This document shows positions 24,420 to 35,831 of a DNA stretch of 64,000 bases, piece by piece. How positions within the stretch are numbered: position 1 is the stretch's first letter; each line of letters opens with the position of its first letter. Both the position numbers and the translations under genes were made by a program. A model generated the notes under the pieces. It was not told the DNA's origin. It ran no database searches and saw only the letters and a program-made list of their open reading frames with translations. Location of the stretch: positions 70,703,124-70,767,123 of the forward strand of contig NC_037670.1 in NCBI RefSeq assembly GCF_003255815.1. Reading direction: 5' to 3'. The stretch is from Theropithecus gelada. Its lineage: Eukaryota; Chordata; Mammalia; Primates; Cercopithecidae.

Positions 24420-25307
24420 AAATACTTCAACGCATGTTCAAACTTAAACTCTTCATTTTTCTTCTCAAATCCCTGTACAATGGCACCACCGTCTAGCTAT
24501 TAGCTCAACAGACAATTGAAAATCAAAATTATCTTCCCGTTCCTCATCTTGTCTCCACATCCCATTTTTAACCAGATCATATCAATCTACTTACCAAATA
24601 TATTGTCATCCATCTATCTATCTCATTTCCACTGCCACTACCTGGTTTAAATCACTGTCATCTCTTACCTGGGGTTACTGAAAATAGCACCTAATGGGCT
24701 CTCAGCTTCCTTTGCCTTCCAGTTCATTCCACATGCACCACGGTTTGCATCATCTTTCTACTCTACTCAAAAACCTTCAAAATCTTAGGTTAAAAATGCA
24801 CTTCCCTGAGATCAGCCATAAGGGCCTTATAAGATCCGACCACTCCTTATTTCTCAGGCCCTGAGCCTGCTCCTGTCTACACACAAATACTCATGATGTT
24901 TAGCCCACTGGTTTCTCTGTTTCTCATATATACCAAGTTTCTTCATGCCTGAAGGGCTTGTGCATGTTATTTCCTCAGCCTTAGAGTTCATTCCCAACTC
25001 CTGCCCACATTTTTGACAACTCCTACTCAGCACATGCCTCCACTTACATGTCCCCTGCTTGAAGTGCAATTTTCTACCACCTTTGAAACAGAATTAAATA
25101 ATTTAGTGATCTTGTTTAATTATCTTGTAGTGTCCTGCATTTTCCCTCATAGCACGTTTATCACATTCAGTCTCCATATTTATATTTATTTGTTTGATAT
25201 TTTCTTTCCTACTCTAATGCAAGCTCCATGAATGCAGGAACACAGCACAGAGCTGGCATATTATAGGTGCCATAATAAATGTTAGCTAAATTAATGTATA
25301 AATAAAT
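24420..25307 (+). mobile_element. L2 LINE 3' region
   Basis: Reads through L2-type phrases in + orientation: ACTCTACTCAAAAACCTTC, AAGGGCCTTATAAGATCCGACC, TTATCACATTCAGTCTCC, TTTATATTTATTTGTTTGA, TGCAAGCTCCATGAATGCAGG and the end CATAATAAATGTTAGC. It is a long but degraded copy of an ancient LINE. No open frame. Confidence 0.75.
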
Positions 25308-25325
25308 GAATATTAAGTGATTGAG

Positions 25326-25626
25326 GCGGAGCACGGTGGCTCATGCTTATAATCCCAGCACTTCGGGAGGCCAAGGTGGGTGGATCACCTGGGGTCGGGA
25401 GTTTGAGACCAGCCTGATCAACATGGAGAAACCTTGTCTCTACTAAAAATACAAAATTACCCGGGCATGGTGGTGCATAGCTGTAATCCCAGCTACTCAG
25501 GAGGCTGAGGCAGGAGAATCACCTGAACCTGGGAGGCAGAGGTTGCAGTGAGCCGAGATTGTGCCACTGCACTCCAGCCTCGGCAACAAGAGCAAAACTC
25601 CATCTCAAAAAAAAAAAAAAAAAAAA
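25326..25626 (+). mobile_element. Alu SINE with perfect 18-bp target-site duplication
   Basis: Body from GCGGAGCACGGTGGCTCATGC to the A tail at 25608-25626. The direct repeat GAATATTAAGTGATTGAG is identical at 25308-25325 and 25627-25644. It inserted at the L2 end. Confidence 0.95.
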
Positions 25627-25744
25627 GAATATTAAGTGATTGAGAGTAAAAGATAAAAAAGACTTGGAGGGTAAAGGTCTCAACAATTAAACCCATATCT
25701 AAATTCAGTCACTAAGTGATGCTCAACTCAAGGATCTTAGCGTA

Positions 25745-25950
25745 ACAATCATGGCTCACATTTATTGAGTACTGAGGACAAGTCAAAAGCACTTCATGTG
25801 AAAAGTCAATTACTGTAAACAAAGGCCTAGGACCTTACAGATGAGAAAACTAGGAAATAGAAATTTTAATTAACCTATCCAAAAGACACAGAGCTGGGAA
25901 GAGGAGAAACTGGGATTCAAACCTAAGCAGTCTGGCTCCAGAGAATTCAT
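25745..25950 (-). mobile_element. MIR SINE, antisense
   Basis: TCACATTTATTGAGTACTGAGGACAAG, then TTACAGATGAGAAAACTAGGAAATAG and GGGATTCAAACCTAAGCAGTCTGGCTCCAGAG, the MIR read in reverse almost end to end. Confidence 0.75.
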
Positions 25951-25969
25951 GCTTAAGAACTATTTAATT

Positions 25970-26730
25970 CAGAACTTCCCAATTGGTGAGCCATGAATGA
26001 GTTACAGATGTGCCATCAGAAATTGATTCGTTCAGCCCTGGGGCAGCCAAGCTGGTAGCCTCAGGCTGGGAGCAGCCTTGTGCAGGGCTTCTCAAAGAGT
26101 GGCACAGCAGGTCTAAGGGCGTATCCCAATTCCAGGAGCAGGAATGGGGAGCCCCAACTAATGCCTGCTGCTCTGCTGCAGATGCGCTGAGCACAACACC
26201 AGGCTTGGATGTCTCCCCCAGCAGCAGCCACAGAGCAAGCCACTGTGCACTGTGAACAAGGTGCTTCTGGAGATGCTGGTGAAGCTCGTATTCCAGATGT
26301 ACCAGGGCACAGTGAGCCTCCCAAGATGCTGATACGTTGTGGAGCAGGAAACTCTTTCTTCACATAATTGAATACATCTGTCTGGTTGTGGATGGCATGT
26401 CCTTTTAGTCGTGGCTCAGCTAGCTACAAGGCGTCTGCCCTAACATTGCACGTGGATTCTGCTAATACAAGCTCCACCATTATCTTGAAATGCCCTATTT
26501 AAGACTGTGATTGCTTTGGAAATCCTTTCTCGTTTCCACCTTTGTCAATGAAAGAAAAAGAGCTTTTAGACATTTTAATAATTTCAACTTTTGTACCATT
26601 CTGAATGGTTGCAAAACACAACATTGTAAACGTTTTATTGCCTGTCTCTGTGCATGAAATTTCCCATTGACGGTGACTATCAAGACTTTTAAAAGATGGG
26701 CATTAAAAATTCTTAGTTGGAAGTTCCCTG
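25970..26730. mobile_element. Candidate ancient hAT-like DNA transposon
   Basis: Left end CAGAACTTCCCAATTGG and right end TTGGAAGTTCCCTG are imperfect inverted repeats with the CAG...CTG ends typical of hAT elements. The interior has a GC-rich left half (to about 26340) and an AT-rich right half. I do not recognise a family, and the flanks give only a weak 8-bp duplication. It could instead be chance similarity in a compound old repeat. Confidence 0.35.
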
Positions 26731-27037
26731 TAACCATTTGAAGCCTAAAATCTGTTATATAAAAGTTATGTTAGTGGAAGCAAGCTCAAGTGTTACACCA
26801 AAAATGTTGAAAAGATATTATTTAGAACTTTCATATAAATTTTACATTAGTATCTTCTTTAATTCTTTTACTTTTTTAAAAATAATTACACAATATAAAG
26901 AAAATGTAGCTTTCCCAGCAAGCATCATAGAGGTGACTCAAATTCTATCCAGCTTGCTCCAGTGATCACTTTTTGTGTGTACAGTAGTGAGAATAGTGTT
27001 GAGGAGTCTCTCTCTGCACTGTATGTTAAGTGTGTTC

Positions 27038-27607
27038 ATTTTTTTTTAACTTTTATTTTAGGTTCAGGGGTACTTGTACAGGTTTGTTATTTATATAGGT
27101 AAATTTGTGTCATGGAGTTTGGTGTACAGATTATTTCATCACCCAGGTACTAAGCCTAGTAAGGCTATTTTTTCTGCTCCTCCTCCTACTCCCACCCAAC
27201 ACTGTCAAGTAGGCCCCAGTGTCTGTTGTTCCCCTCTATGTGTCCATCGGTTCTCATTGTTTAGCTCCCACTTATGAGTTAGACCATACGGTATTTGGTT
27301 TGCTGTTCCCGCATTAGTTTACTAAGAATAATGGCCTCCAGCTCCATCCATGTTCTCCCAAAAGACGTGATCTCATTCTTTTTTATGGCTGCATAGTATT
27401 TATTCAGTTTGTATATGTACCACATTTTCCTCACCCAGTCTATCCTTGATGGGCATTTAGATTGATTCCACATCTTTGCTATTGTGAATAGTGCTGCAAT
27501 GTGCATGTGTCTTTATGGTAGAATGATTTATATTCCTTCGGGTATACACCCAGTAATCAGATTGCAAATGATAGTTCCATTTTTAGTTTTTTGAGGAATT
27601 GTCAAAG
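27038..27607 (-). mobile_element. L1 LINE 3' end, antisense
   Basis: AACTTTTATTTTAGGTTCAGG, then TCACCCAGGTACTAAGCC, CATTGTTTAGCTCCCACTTATGAGT, CCAGCTCCATCCATGTT and GTATACACCCAGTAATCAGATTGCA. It is the 3' UTR and ORF2 end of an L1P-type element in reverse orientation, 5'-truncated, about 570 bp. Inactive. Confidence 0.92.
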
Positions 27608-27714
27608 TGTGTTCATTTTTTGATGCATCTGTTTCACAAGTGTGGTTCCATTCAATCACACTAGATAACTTGCCATTACTTCTGAACATGCCATATTCTC
27701 TTGCTGTTTTCTCT

Positions 27715-27905
27715 GTGTAGTGGTTAGGAGTGGAGGCTCTGGAGCCCGAATGCCTGATTTGAATTCTATTAGCTGTGTAACACTGAGCAGGTAACCTCAC
27801 CTCTCTGTTCCATCATGTAAAAGGGGATCATCACAGTAACCACGTCATAATTGAGGCCATACACATAAACATCCAGAAATGATGCCTGGCATGTAAGAGG
27901 AACCC
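27715..27905 (+). mobile_element. MIR SINE
   Basis: TAGTGGTTAGGAGTGGAGGCTCTGGAGCC through AGCTGTGTAACACTGAGCAGGTAACCTCACCTCTCTG to ATGCCTGGCATGTAAG, nearly the full MIR in + orientation. Confidence 0.8.
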
Positions 27906-28038
27906 TCAAATGCTAGCTCTTCTCTCCCTCTCCCTCTTTCTTCTCTCTCTGCCCTCCTTATTCTTCCCTTAGCCTAGTGTGTGTGTCATTTCCTCTGACT
28001 GTTATTTCTTTCCCTATCAACCATGGACTAGACTAGAG

Positions 28039-28366
28039 CAGGGGGGTCCCCAACCATCACCCAATTCCCCCCACTCCAGTTGCACAGCAGGAGTTGAGCG
28101 GCAAGCAAGCATTAGAGTATTACCGCCTGAGCTCTGCCTCCTGTCAGATCAGCAGCAACATTAGATTCTCACTGTAACAAGAACCCTGTTGTGAACTGTG
28201 TTTGCAAGGGATCTAGGTTGTGTGCTCCTTATGAGAATCTAATGCCTGATGATCTGAGGTGGAAAGTTTCATTCCAAAATCATCCCCCCGATACCACTCC
28301 CCAGCCTGTGGAAAAATTGTCTTCCATGAAACCAGTCCCTGGTGCCAAAAAGTCTGGGGGCTGCTG
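28039..28366 (+). mobile_element. MER1-type hAT-Charlie transposon
   Basis: Begins CAGGGGGGTCCCCAACC, continues through GAGCTCTGCCTCCTGTCAGATC, GGGATCTAGGTTGTGTGC and TGATGATCTGAGGTGGAAAG, and ends GGTGCCAAAAAGTCTGGGGGCTGCTG. The 8-bp target duplication GACTAGAG (28031-28038) / GACCAGAG (28367-28374), with one mismatch, confirms hAT insertion. It is a non-autonomous element with no transposase. The subfamily is from memory. Confidence 0.85.
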
Positions 28367-28374
28367 GACCAGAG

Positions 28375-29395
28375 GCCCTCTTAGGAGCTCCTAAGGCCCA
28401 GTGTTGCCCCAGGACAGTACTTACCAAGGGCATGGTCACTTTTGTTTTCTTGTGTGTTGCCTGTCCCTTCGTCGTTAGCACAAGCTCTTTGGGAACCGAA
28501 ATTGTGGTTGCATCAACTCATGAATCCCCAGTGCCCCGCCATGCTGCTTTGTATTTCCTGACTAGAGGGGCCCCAGTCTGTCCCCTGTGGCAATGACTGA
28601 AGAAGATAGGAAGAATGTAGGCAACTTTTCTAACGGGTATTTAGAGGTCTGATTACAGAGGTAAGTGTCCATGGTATGTTCCTATTCACTTACCCTTTCC
28701 CAACTCGCCCCTGGCCTTTATGTCAAGGAAAATGGCAGCCCCCCACCCCCTGCCTTTTCTTCCATACAAATCCATCCAGCTGCCCTTTTGACACTTCCTG
28801 TCTCTCTCTTTAGAGTTGTTGGTGACTCAGAGAAAGATTGGAGCACTTTGGTGTTAGCCACACACCAGGCTGTGCGTTGGTGGGAATTTCCCAAGGCTCC
28901 AGCAATGAGGGGAGAATTGGTCATAGGGGACATGACTCTGGCTGGTTGGAGGTCAGTTGTATTGGGCCCCGAGTCAAGGCCTGAGAAATGGCAACAAGTG
29001 CTGGGCCACACATCTAAGCTTGGTGATGACTCCCTGTGACAGCTTTGGAAGTTTTGGACTCTGACTTGGTCAGCAAACTGAAGTCCATCTACCTGGAGGC
29101 AAAATGAGTTGATCAAAGTTTTCTTCTTGCCTTAATCACCCAAGTCCTCATATGTGTTGCTTCCTACACTTGGATTCCTAAAGATGTGAGGTTTCTTGTT
29201 TGTGGTTTGTTGGTCTGGTTTTTGTTTTTTCTTTTAAGGAGTGAAAAACAGCAAAGGGAAAACAAATGGTCCATATAACAAAGAAAACTGATTGTCCAAC
29301 CATCACAACCCAAGGCTTGGGTAAGCCTTCACGTACTTCAGTGCCACAGTGGGTAACTTAGAAAGGGAAAAAGAAAAGAGATAAGAAGAAAAGAG
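28375..29395. other. Intergenic, no gene recognised
   Basis: Moderately GC-rich (28.4-29.1 kb) with overlapping chance frames on both strands (28665-29039 +, 28718-29116 -). Neither has a recognisable domain or splice setting. No named repeat. Confidence 0.45.
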
Positions 29396-29399
29396 AGTA

Positions 29400-29696
29400 A
29401 TTTTTTTTTTTGAGACAGAGTCTTGCTCTGTCACCCAGGATGAAGTGCTTGGTGTGATCTTGGCTCACTGCAGCCTTGACCTTCTGGGCTCAAGCAATAC
29501 TCCCACCTCAAGCTCCTGAGTAGCTGGGACTATATGTATGCAACACCATGCCTGGATAATTTTTTGTACTTTTTGTGGAGTTGGGGTTTTATCATGTTGC
29601 CCAGGGTGATCTCGAACTCCTGGCGTCAAGTGATCCACCCAACTCAGCCTCCCAAAGTGCTGGGATTACAGGTGTGAGCCACTGTGCCCAGTCAGT
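29400..29696 (-). mobile_element. Alu SINE, old, antisense
   Basis: From TTTTTTTGAGACAGAGTCTTGC to CACTGTGCCCAGTC. J-type bases (GCTCAAGCAATAC, CTTGACCTTCTGGGC). Old and diverged. Confidence 0.9.
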
Positions 29697-29717
29697 AACT
29701 TTTTTAAAAGCAAAAAG

Positions 29718-29752
29718 TGTGTGTGTGTGTGTGTGTGTGCGCGTGTGTGTAT
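29718..29752 (+). repeat. (GT)n microsatellite
   Basis: About 16 GT units with a GCGCGT interruption, just downstream of the antisense Alu. Z-DNA-prone. Confidence 0.9.
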
Positions 29753-29829
29753 GTACTTGTATGAAGGTTAGGAAGAGGAAAAGGGAGGGAAGAGAACTAA
29801 TGTTTAAAGATCTGTTAGTCTCAGGGTCT

Positions 29830-29995
29830 ATACTGGGCCCTCTATGAGTGTCAGCTCACTCGGTCTCACAAGCACCCTATGAAATAGATAGCATCACCTG
29901 CATTTACAGGTGGACAAATTAAGATAGAAAAGTTAAGTCACAACCTTAAGGCATGAACAAAATTTGAAACTAAATCTTTCCGGGTTGAACCTCTA
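29830..29995 (-). mobile_element. MIR SINE, antisense
   Basis: CTCACAAGCACCCTATGAAATAGATAGCATCACCTGCATTTACAGGTGGACAAATTAAG is the MIR core in reverse orientation. Confidence 0.6.
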
Positions 29996-30019
29996 ACCCC
30001 TTTTCTTCCCGCTAAGACA

Positions 30020-30362
30020 GCTTAACAAATCCACAGACCAAATATGATCTTTCACCTGTTTTTGCAAAGTGGCCAGCTTGGGATGGTTTCTATATTTTTT
30101 AATGATTGAAGGAAAAAAATCAGATGAAGAATAGCATTTTGTGACATATAATGAAAACTATATGAAATTCAAATTGTAGTGTCCATGGGTAGAGATTTAC
30201 AGGAACACAGCCCCGCCCATTCTTTCGTGTATGCTCTATGACTGCTTTTGTGATACAATAGCAGAGCGGAATAGTTCGTGTAGATACTGTGTGGCCTGAA
30301 AAGTCTAAAATATTTGCTTTGTGGCCTTTTACATAAAAAGTTTGTAAAAGATTCTTATACTA
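30020..30362 (+). mobile_element. MER20/MER33-type hAT-Charlie element
   Basis: CCAAATATGATCTTTCACCTGTTTTTGC, an AT-rich middle, then GGAACACAGCCCCGCCCATTC, CTCTATGACTGCTTTTGTG, GCCTGAAAAGTCTAAAATATTTGC and TTTACATAAAAAGTTTG. It is a non-autonomous DNA transposon. Related to the fragment at 23609-23725 in opposite orientation. Confidence 0.7.
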
Positions 30363-30466
30363 ATGGAATGTTTTTGAGAGTCTATGATTGCTTAGAAAAG
30401 TTTATTAAGAAGGAGAAAAAGGAATTATTTTGGCCCTTAAAATACTCTCCTAAATTTCGAGGATAA

Positions 30467-30716
30467 GGCCAGGCGCAGTGGCTCATGCCTGTAATCAATC
30501 CCAGCCACTTTGGAAGGCTGAGGTCAGTGGGTCTCTTGAGCCCAGAACTTGGAGACCAGCCTAGGCAACATGGTGAAAATCCATCTCTACTAAAAACACA
30601 AAAACTGAGGTAAGAGGACCACCTGAGCCTAGGGAGGCTGAGGCTGCAGTGAGCTGTGATCACACCACTGCACTCCAGCCTGGGTGACAGAGTGAGATCC
30701 TATCTCAAAAAAATAA
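30467..30716 (+). mobile_element. Alu SINE, old, with internal deletion
   Basis: GGCCAGGCGCAGTGGCTCATGCC start. The right arm lacks a segment after CTAAAAACACAAAAACTG and resumes at GAGGTAAGAGGACCACC. The tail decays into an AAAT/AAAAT simple repeat to about 30755. Confidence 0.88.
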
Positions 30717-30939
30717 ATAAATAAGTAAAAATAAAAAATAAAAAAGTAAAAAAAAAAATAAAAGAATTATTAAATGATCTCAAAATAATATTTTATTATA
30801 ATAGAAATGTTAACATGTGGTCACATATGATGAAACAATTTTTCCATCTACTATATGCACATTCTCACCCTTTTCTTATCAGCATGTACCTGTTTAACTT
30901 GTGGGGGATTGCCAAGGAAGAACTCAGCAGAGGGGAAAG

Positions 30940-31105
30940 ATGGAGCCACAGCCCTTTCCTGGCTCTATTGTTAAGTGAATTAAGCAAATCACTTAATCAT
31001 CTTTGATTTAAATTTTCTTATCTCCAAATTGTGGACTGGACAAGATAATCCCTAAGGTCCCTGATAGTAATAAAATGATAGGCCTCTGTGATTTAGAACG
31101 TAATT
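30940..31105 (+). mobile_element. MIR-family SINE (MIR3-like)
   Basis: CTGGCTCTATTGTTAAGTGAATTAAGCAAATCACTTAATC, then AATTGTGGACTGGACAAGATAATCCCTAAGGTCCCTGATAG, the MIR3-type 3' wording in + orientation. Confidence 0.6.
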
Positions 31106-31540
31106 TTAAAATGTTAAGTGATCACTGAGGTTTATAGCAGTTATGGCTTTGCATTTATGGTAGATCGGTGGCCATATTTATGATTTATTTTAGTCCAGAT
31201 TCTTCATCAGTATCTCCACTCCTGATTATGGCGCTGTCCCTATAGGAAAATATGAGCAACTTTATGATGATTTGCTTCTCAAGAAGATTTCCAGGGATTC
31301 ATTGAGGGAAAAACTGTATAAACTTTTATAGTTCTCTGGTTTATCACCAATTTGAGATATGGGGTTCTTTAGGAAAGGAGTCAAAGGTATGCTGCTAAGA
31401 GTTTATATTTTTAGTTAAAAATGTACTTGTAATTGATAATAAAAATATTGAATCCCTTTTCCAGAGTGTTCCATCCATTGACACACGGATCCAAACACTG
31501 AAACAAACACTCATTGTATTTCTTTGTGGTACATATTTCT

Positions 31541-31846
31541 TTCTTTCTTTTTTTTTTTTTTTTTGAGACGGGGTCTTGCTCTGTCACCCAGGCTGGAGTG
31601 CAGTGGCCGGATCTCAGCTCACTGCAAGCTCCGCCTCCCGGGTTCACGCCATTCTCCTGCCTCAGCCTCTCGAGTAGCTGGGACTACAGGCGCCCGCCAC
31701 CTCACCCGGCTAGTTTTTTGTATTTTTTAGTAGAGACGGGGTTTCACCGGGTTCGTCAGGATGGTCTCAATCTCCTGACCTTGTGATCCGCCCGTCTCGG
31801 CCTCCCAAAGTGCTGGGATTACAGGCTTGAGCCACCGCGCCCGGCC
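31541..31846 (-). mobile_element. AluYR-type SINE (Old World monkey lineage)
   Basis: A young Alu in reverse orientation with low divergence. Read on its own strand it has GCTCAAGCC near the 5' end, CACCTCACCCGGCTAG and GTGGCCGGATCTCAGC (complement) in the body, all typical of cercopithecid AluYR copies and not of human AluY. The target duplication TGTGGTACATATTTCT is perfect at 31525-31540 and 31847-31862. Confidence 0.93.
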
Positions 31847-31948
31847 TGTGGTACATATTTCTATCAGAGATCCTGGTCTATTCTGTCTGATGGATCAGAT
31901 AGGAAGGCTCAAAAGCAGCATTGTTATTCTACCTAGGACGAGTTCATT

Positions 31949-31953
<5 letters not shown>

Positions 31954-31995
<42 letters not shown>

Positions 31996-32278
31996 TTGAG
32001 ACGGAGTCTTGCTCTGTCCCCCAGGCTGGAGTGCAGTGGCGCGATCTCGGCTCACTGCAAGCTCCGCCTCCTGGGTTTACGCCATTCTCCTGCCTCAGCC
32101 TCCCGAGTAGCTGGGACTACAGGCGCCCGCCACCTCGCCCGGCTAGTTTTTTGTGTTTTTAGTAGAGACAGGGTTTCACCGTGTTAGCCAGGATGGTCTC
32201 GATCTCCTGACCTTGTGATCCGCCCATCTCGGCCTCCCAAAGTGCTGGGATTACAGGCTTGAGCCACCGTGCTCGGCC
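31954..32278 (-). mobile_element. AluYR-type SINE with (TTTA)n tail
   Basis: The tail is about 11 TTTA units (about 31950-31996) instead of plain T. The body is very close to the Alu at 31541-31846 and shares its Old World monkey bases (CACCTCGCCCGGCTAG, ACAGGCTTGAGCC). The target duplication GAGTTCATTTTATT lies at 31940-31953 and 32279-32292. Confidence 0.93.
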
Positions 32279-32292
32279 GAGTTCATTTTATT

Positions 32293-34280
32293 CTGCATTG
32301 CCACTGTGTTGCTCATGCAATTTAGATGGAGTTGGCATGACCGTAGAATAGTTTGCAAAGAGAAACTCCTTGTCCAGGGAGCCGGAGCTAGGGCTCCTGA
32401 CCAGATGCTACATCTACCTTCTCTGAAGAGAGAGCTGAGCAGCAGGAATGGGTGAAAGCATAGTGCAATAGAAGGGTACTGCAACTTCTGCCCATTTCAG
32501 GATCAGTGATTGCTAATTCACTCCTCACACATGGGGTTTCAAGTCAACCAGTCATAGAATGAAGTACTGGACCACGCACCACAAACTTACACGGAAGCAG
32601 AATAAGAAGCAGACGCCTGGCGGTGGGCCGGAAAATAAATGGAATATTTTGCATTCTTCCTTTCAGGAACTTTGTTTGCTTTGATCCCCCTGAGATCTCA
32701 GGACGTTTACAGCTGCGGAAGAATTGCAGTCTCTCAATACACTAGATGATGACTGTACAGTGTCATGGTTAGAAGTTCTTAATCATCAGGTAGCCTGGAA
32801 ACCCACACTGATCACCACATCAGTCCTAGGAGATGTGGGTTACAAGCTACAACCAGGCCCTGGCACACACAACTGGGGGCTGCAGGAAGGACATCAGTGG
32901 TTGCAGAAAGCAGTTTAAAATGCTTCAAATGTTATCCTTTCCCTTCTTCCTCCTGCATCTAAACACCTTGCCAACATCTGCCTCAAAGTAGCACAAAACA
33001 ACTGCATCTATTTCTAAACTTTGAAAAGCCAGACATTAGGCCTGCTCCTGTACAACCGGCCTAATGGAACCACGATGTTCAAAGGCTGTGATTACGGACT
33101 GCCTTACCTTGCTCGGGGTGCTGGCACATAAAAGACTGCAGTGCATATAAACCCATTCTCAGAAGGCGTCAACCATTTCACAAACTTTTGTCAGAGAGTC
33201 CCAGCAGAAAGGATATCGTCCCTCAAAAAAAAAAAAAAAAAAAAAAAAAGATTATATTATCCAATGAGCCTTTAACTCCCAAGGACTAAACATTTACCAA
33301 CCATTGAAGATAACAGCTTCAACAGTTTTGGGACTGCCATAAAGATATTATTTAGAGAGAGAAACACAACCTTGGATATTCCCTTGGTTGCAAGTCATGA
33401 GTCCAATGTAGTGTTTTTCGTTTTTTGTTTTTGTTTTTATTTCCACTATACGTACAGTTCTGCTCTTTTAAATGCAGTACAGCTCCATATGACCAGTCAT
33501 TCTTGCCCTCTTAGGAGGGCATATGTAGTGCTCAGAGACATCCTTGTCCAGTAGAAAGAAAGCATACAATTGCTAATATGTAAATAAATGAGAACAAAAA
33601 AACTTGCACATATGAGTTTATTCCCTCACATCATTCCTGCATACAAAGTACATTGGGAAAGAGTTAAAACTGGGAAGATTGAAAAGCAGTGTCTGGGATC
33701 AGGAGGTGGGTTTGGCTGAACCCTATGAACATGTCAGGGCTGGAGAGATATCTAGGCCTGGCAGCATGACTGTCCATTCCCATGTCAAGGATAATGGGCA
33801 TGGAATAGTTCTTCTACTCCAGACACATGGATCCCAGGGATTTAGAGTTTATGAAATCCACAGCAGCACGTTATCATGTGTTTGAATGGACAACTGCAGA
33901 ACCACATGAGGTGGAAGTTGGTAAGAGAGTTGCTGAGAGTGAGAGGAGGGTGTCTAGCACAGTGGTCTTTCAGAGTTTCCTGCAGTGGGCCTCTGCCCAA
34001 AGCAATTCAACCCAAACAAGAGAGCAATCTTTCTGGATCTCTGAGGTGACCTGCATGCCACACAGCCCTCCAGTTCCTATTTGAGAAGAATATTTGGCTT
34101 CATTTCCTTTTGGGCTGTCTCCCTTCATGGCTTTTTTTTTTTCTTTCATTTAACAAATGTTTGTTGAGATCCTATCCTGGAACTACTTTAAGTATCTTTA
34201 AAATAAGGAGTGATGAAATCAAGTTGAGTGCCTATGTGCTTGGCATAGAATAAGTATTATTTTATTTAATTCTCTAATAA
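32293..34280. other. Intergenic, with 27-base A run
   Basis: No gene recognised. An A run lies at about 33224-33249 directly after ATCGTCCCTC, without a recognisable Alu or L1 body before it. Otherwise unique-looking. Confidence 0.45.
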
Positions 34281-34283
34281 GGT

Positions 34284-34562
34284 ACTTTTTTTGGACAGAG
34301 TCTTGCTCTGTCACCCAGGCTGGAGTGCAGTGGTGTGATCTCAGCTCACTGCAACCTCCACCTCCCAGGTTCAAGCACTTCTCCTGCCTCAGCCTCCCCA
34401 GTAGCTGGGACTACAGGTGCTTGCCACCAAGCCTGGCTAATTTTTTTGTATTTTTAGTAGAGACAGGGTTTCACCATGTTAGCCAGGATGGTCTCAATCT
34501 CCTGACCTCATGATCTACCCACCTCAGCCTCCCAAAGTAAGCCTGGGATTACAGGCGTGAGA
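34284..34562 (-). mobile_element. Alu SINE inserted into a MIR, antisense
   Basis: From TTTTTTGGACAGAGTCTTGC to GGGATTACAGGCGTGAG, with a short extra AGCC in GTAAGCCTGGGATT. It splits an antisense MIR: TTTAATTCTCTAATAAGG before it and TTTTACCTGTGAGGAAACTGCAGCTCAGAATGG after it (34590-34660). Confidence 0.9.
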
Positions 34563-34589
34563 AGGTATATCTTAAAATTCCATTTTACC

Positions 34590-34660
34590 TGTGAGGAAAC
34601 TGCAGCTCAGAATGGTTTTGTCATTTGCCGAAAAATATATGACTGAGAACTGGCAAAAGT
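34590..34660 (-). mobile_element. MIR SINE right part, antisense
   Basis: CCATTTTACCTGTGAGGAAACTGCAGCTCAGAATGG matches the MIR core. The left part lies before the Alu at about 34210-34283. Confidence 0.6.
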
Positions 34661-35813
34661 AAAACTTACTGTGATTCTGTGATTACAGGCTGTACTGTAA
34701 TACTGTGGTTACAGACTTTGTTGTCAACACTGAGCTGAATCTTAAGGGCCAGGGAGCTTCCATACTGACTTGACAGCAAGTGGATGGACTAAATACTTTC
34801 CTTCCACTATCGCCATCACGGAGATCTTCTGCGAGTGGGATAAGAATGGGAAGGCCCAGTCCTGCATAAACCAGTAGAGCCTTTTGTGAAGGCTCCTGGA
34901 AAGTAAGCTGGAGCTGAGTTTATGATTCTGGGACGTGAGTCATTTCCCTTGGGAAACACAGGTCTCCTTGCCCATTCCTGCTCCAGAACATGGTACAATT
35001 GGCAATATTTTTTAAAGTCTCTAAAAACCCCTAAAACCTTGTCTTTAATAGAAGACCTATTGTAAAAAGTGCCTTGTCCAAATGAAAGCCTTCTCTTTGG
35101 GTTTGAGAAATATGCAGGAGTTTAATTACTGCCCAAGTCTCTCTTATTTGGGCAAGCTTGAATGAATTCTTCATGGCTGGGATCCTTCTTTGGGAGACTA
35201 ACTTTGATGGCTATCTACCCAGCACCTTTCCAATCAACACTGTGATTATTTTACTTTTTTTTTTTAAGGTGTTTTATTCTGACTTTCTGATGCAGCCTTC
35301 CGATAAGGCCAGAATTTGGATAATCCAGGCTAACTAACCGCTTTTTGGTCTTAATTGCCTGGCCCATATAAAGATAATTTACTCAATTCTCCACTTCATT
35401 TTTCATGTGTAGATGAAGTCTGACTGTAGTTGCTCAGGCACTATTAATTCAAGTTAACAAGCAACGAAGGCTGCAATAAATTTGTATTTCAGGCTCAACT
35501 TTGATTTTACTTACAAACTTCATACAAAAGTGCTGGTTGGCGTGCCTGTCTTTGAAATGTGCTCTATAGAAAGATAATACATGTAACCTTGTATCCTTAT
35601 GTCCTAAAACATATCTAATTTTGGTAGAGCTTAAGAAGTCAGCAGAATGAATTTTTTTCATTGTTATTTCAAATAAAAAGAAGTGGAACATGTGTTTCTC
35701 TGGATGGTATATACAAGAAACTAATTTCTTTTGGGGGAGAAACTGGACTCCCAAGAACCCTCTGTGAGAAATAGTCTACTAAAATAATCTGGTGACTTTG
35801 TATATTTCAGTAG
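34661..35813. other. Intergenic, no gene recognised
   Basis: Unique-looking. The 101-codon antisense frame at 35449-35754 has no recognisable domain. Confidence 0.45.
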
Positions 35814-35831
35814 AAAGAACTAGTCAAAATC

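Noticed and set aside
28665..29116. Overlapping 124-codon (+) and 132-codon (-) frames
   Set aside because: No domain, no conserved splice sites visible, no CpG island. The overlap on both strands points to chance.
31514..32187. 90-111-codon frames with SPRLECSG or SQAGVQW-type peptides
   Set aside because: The familiar reading of antisense Alu sequence. No independent gene.
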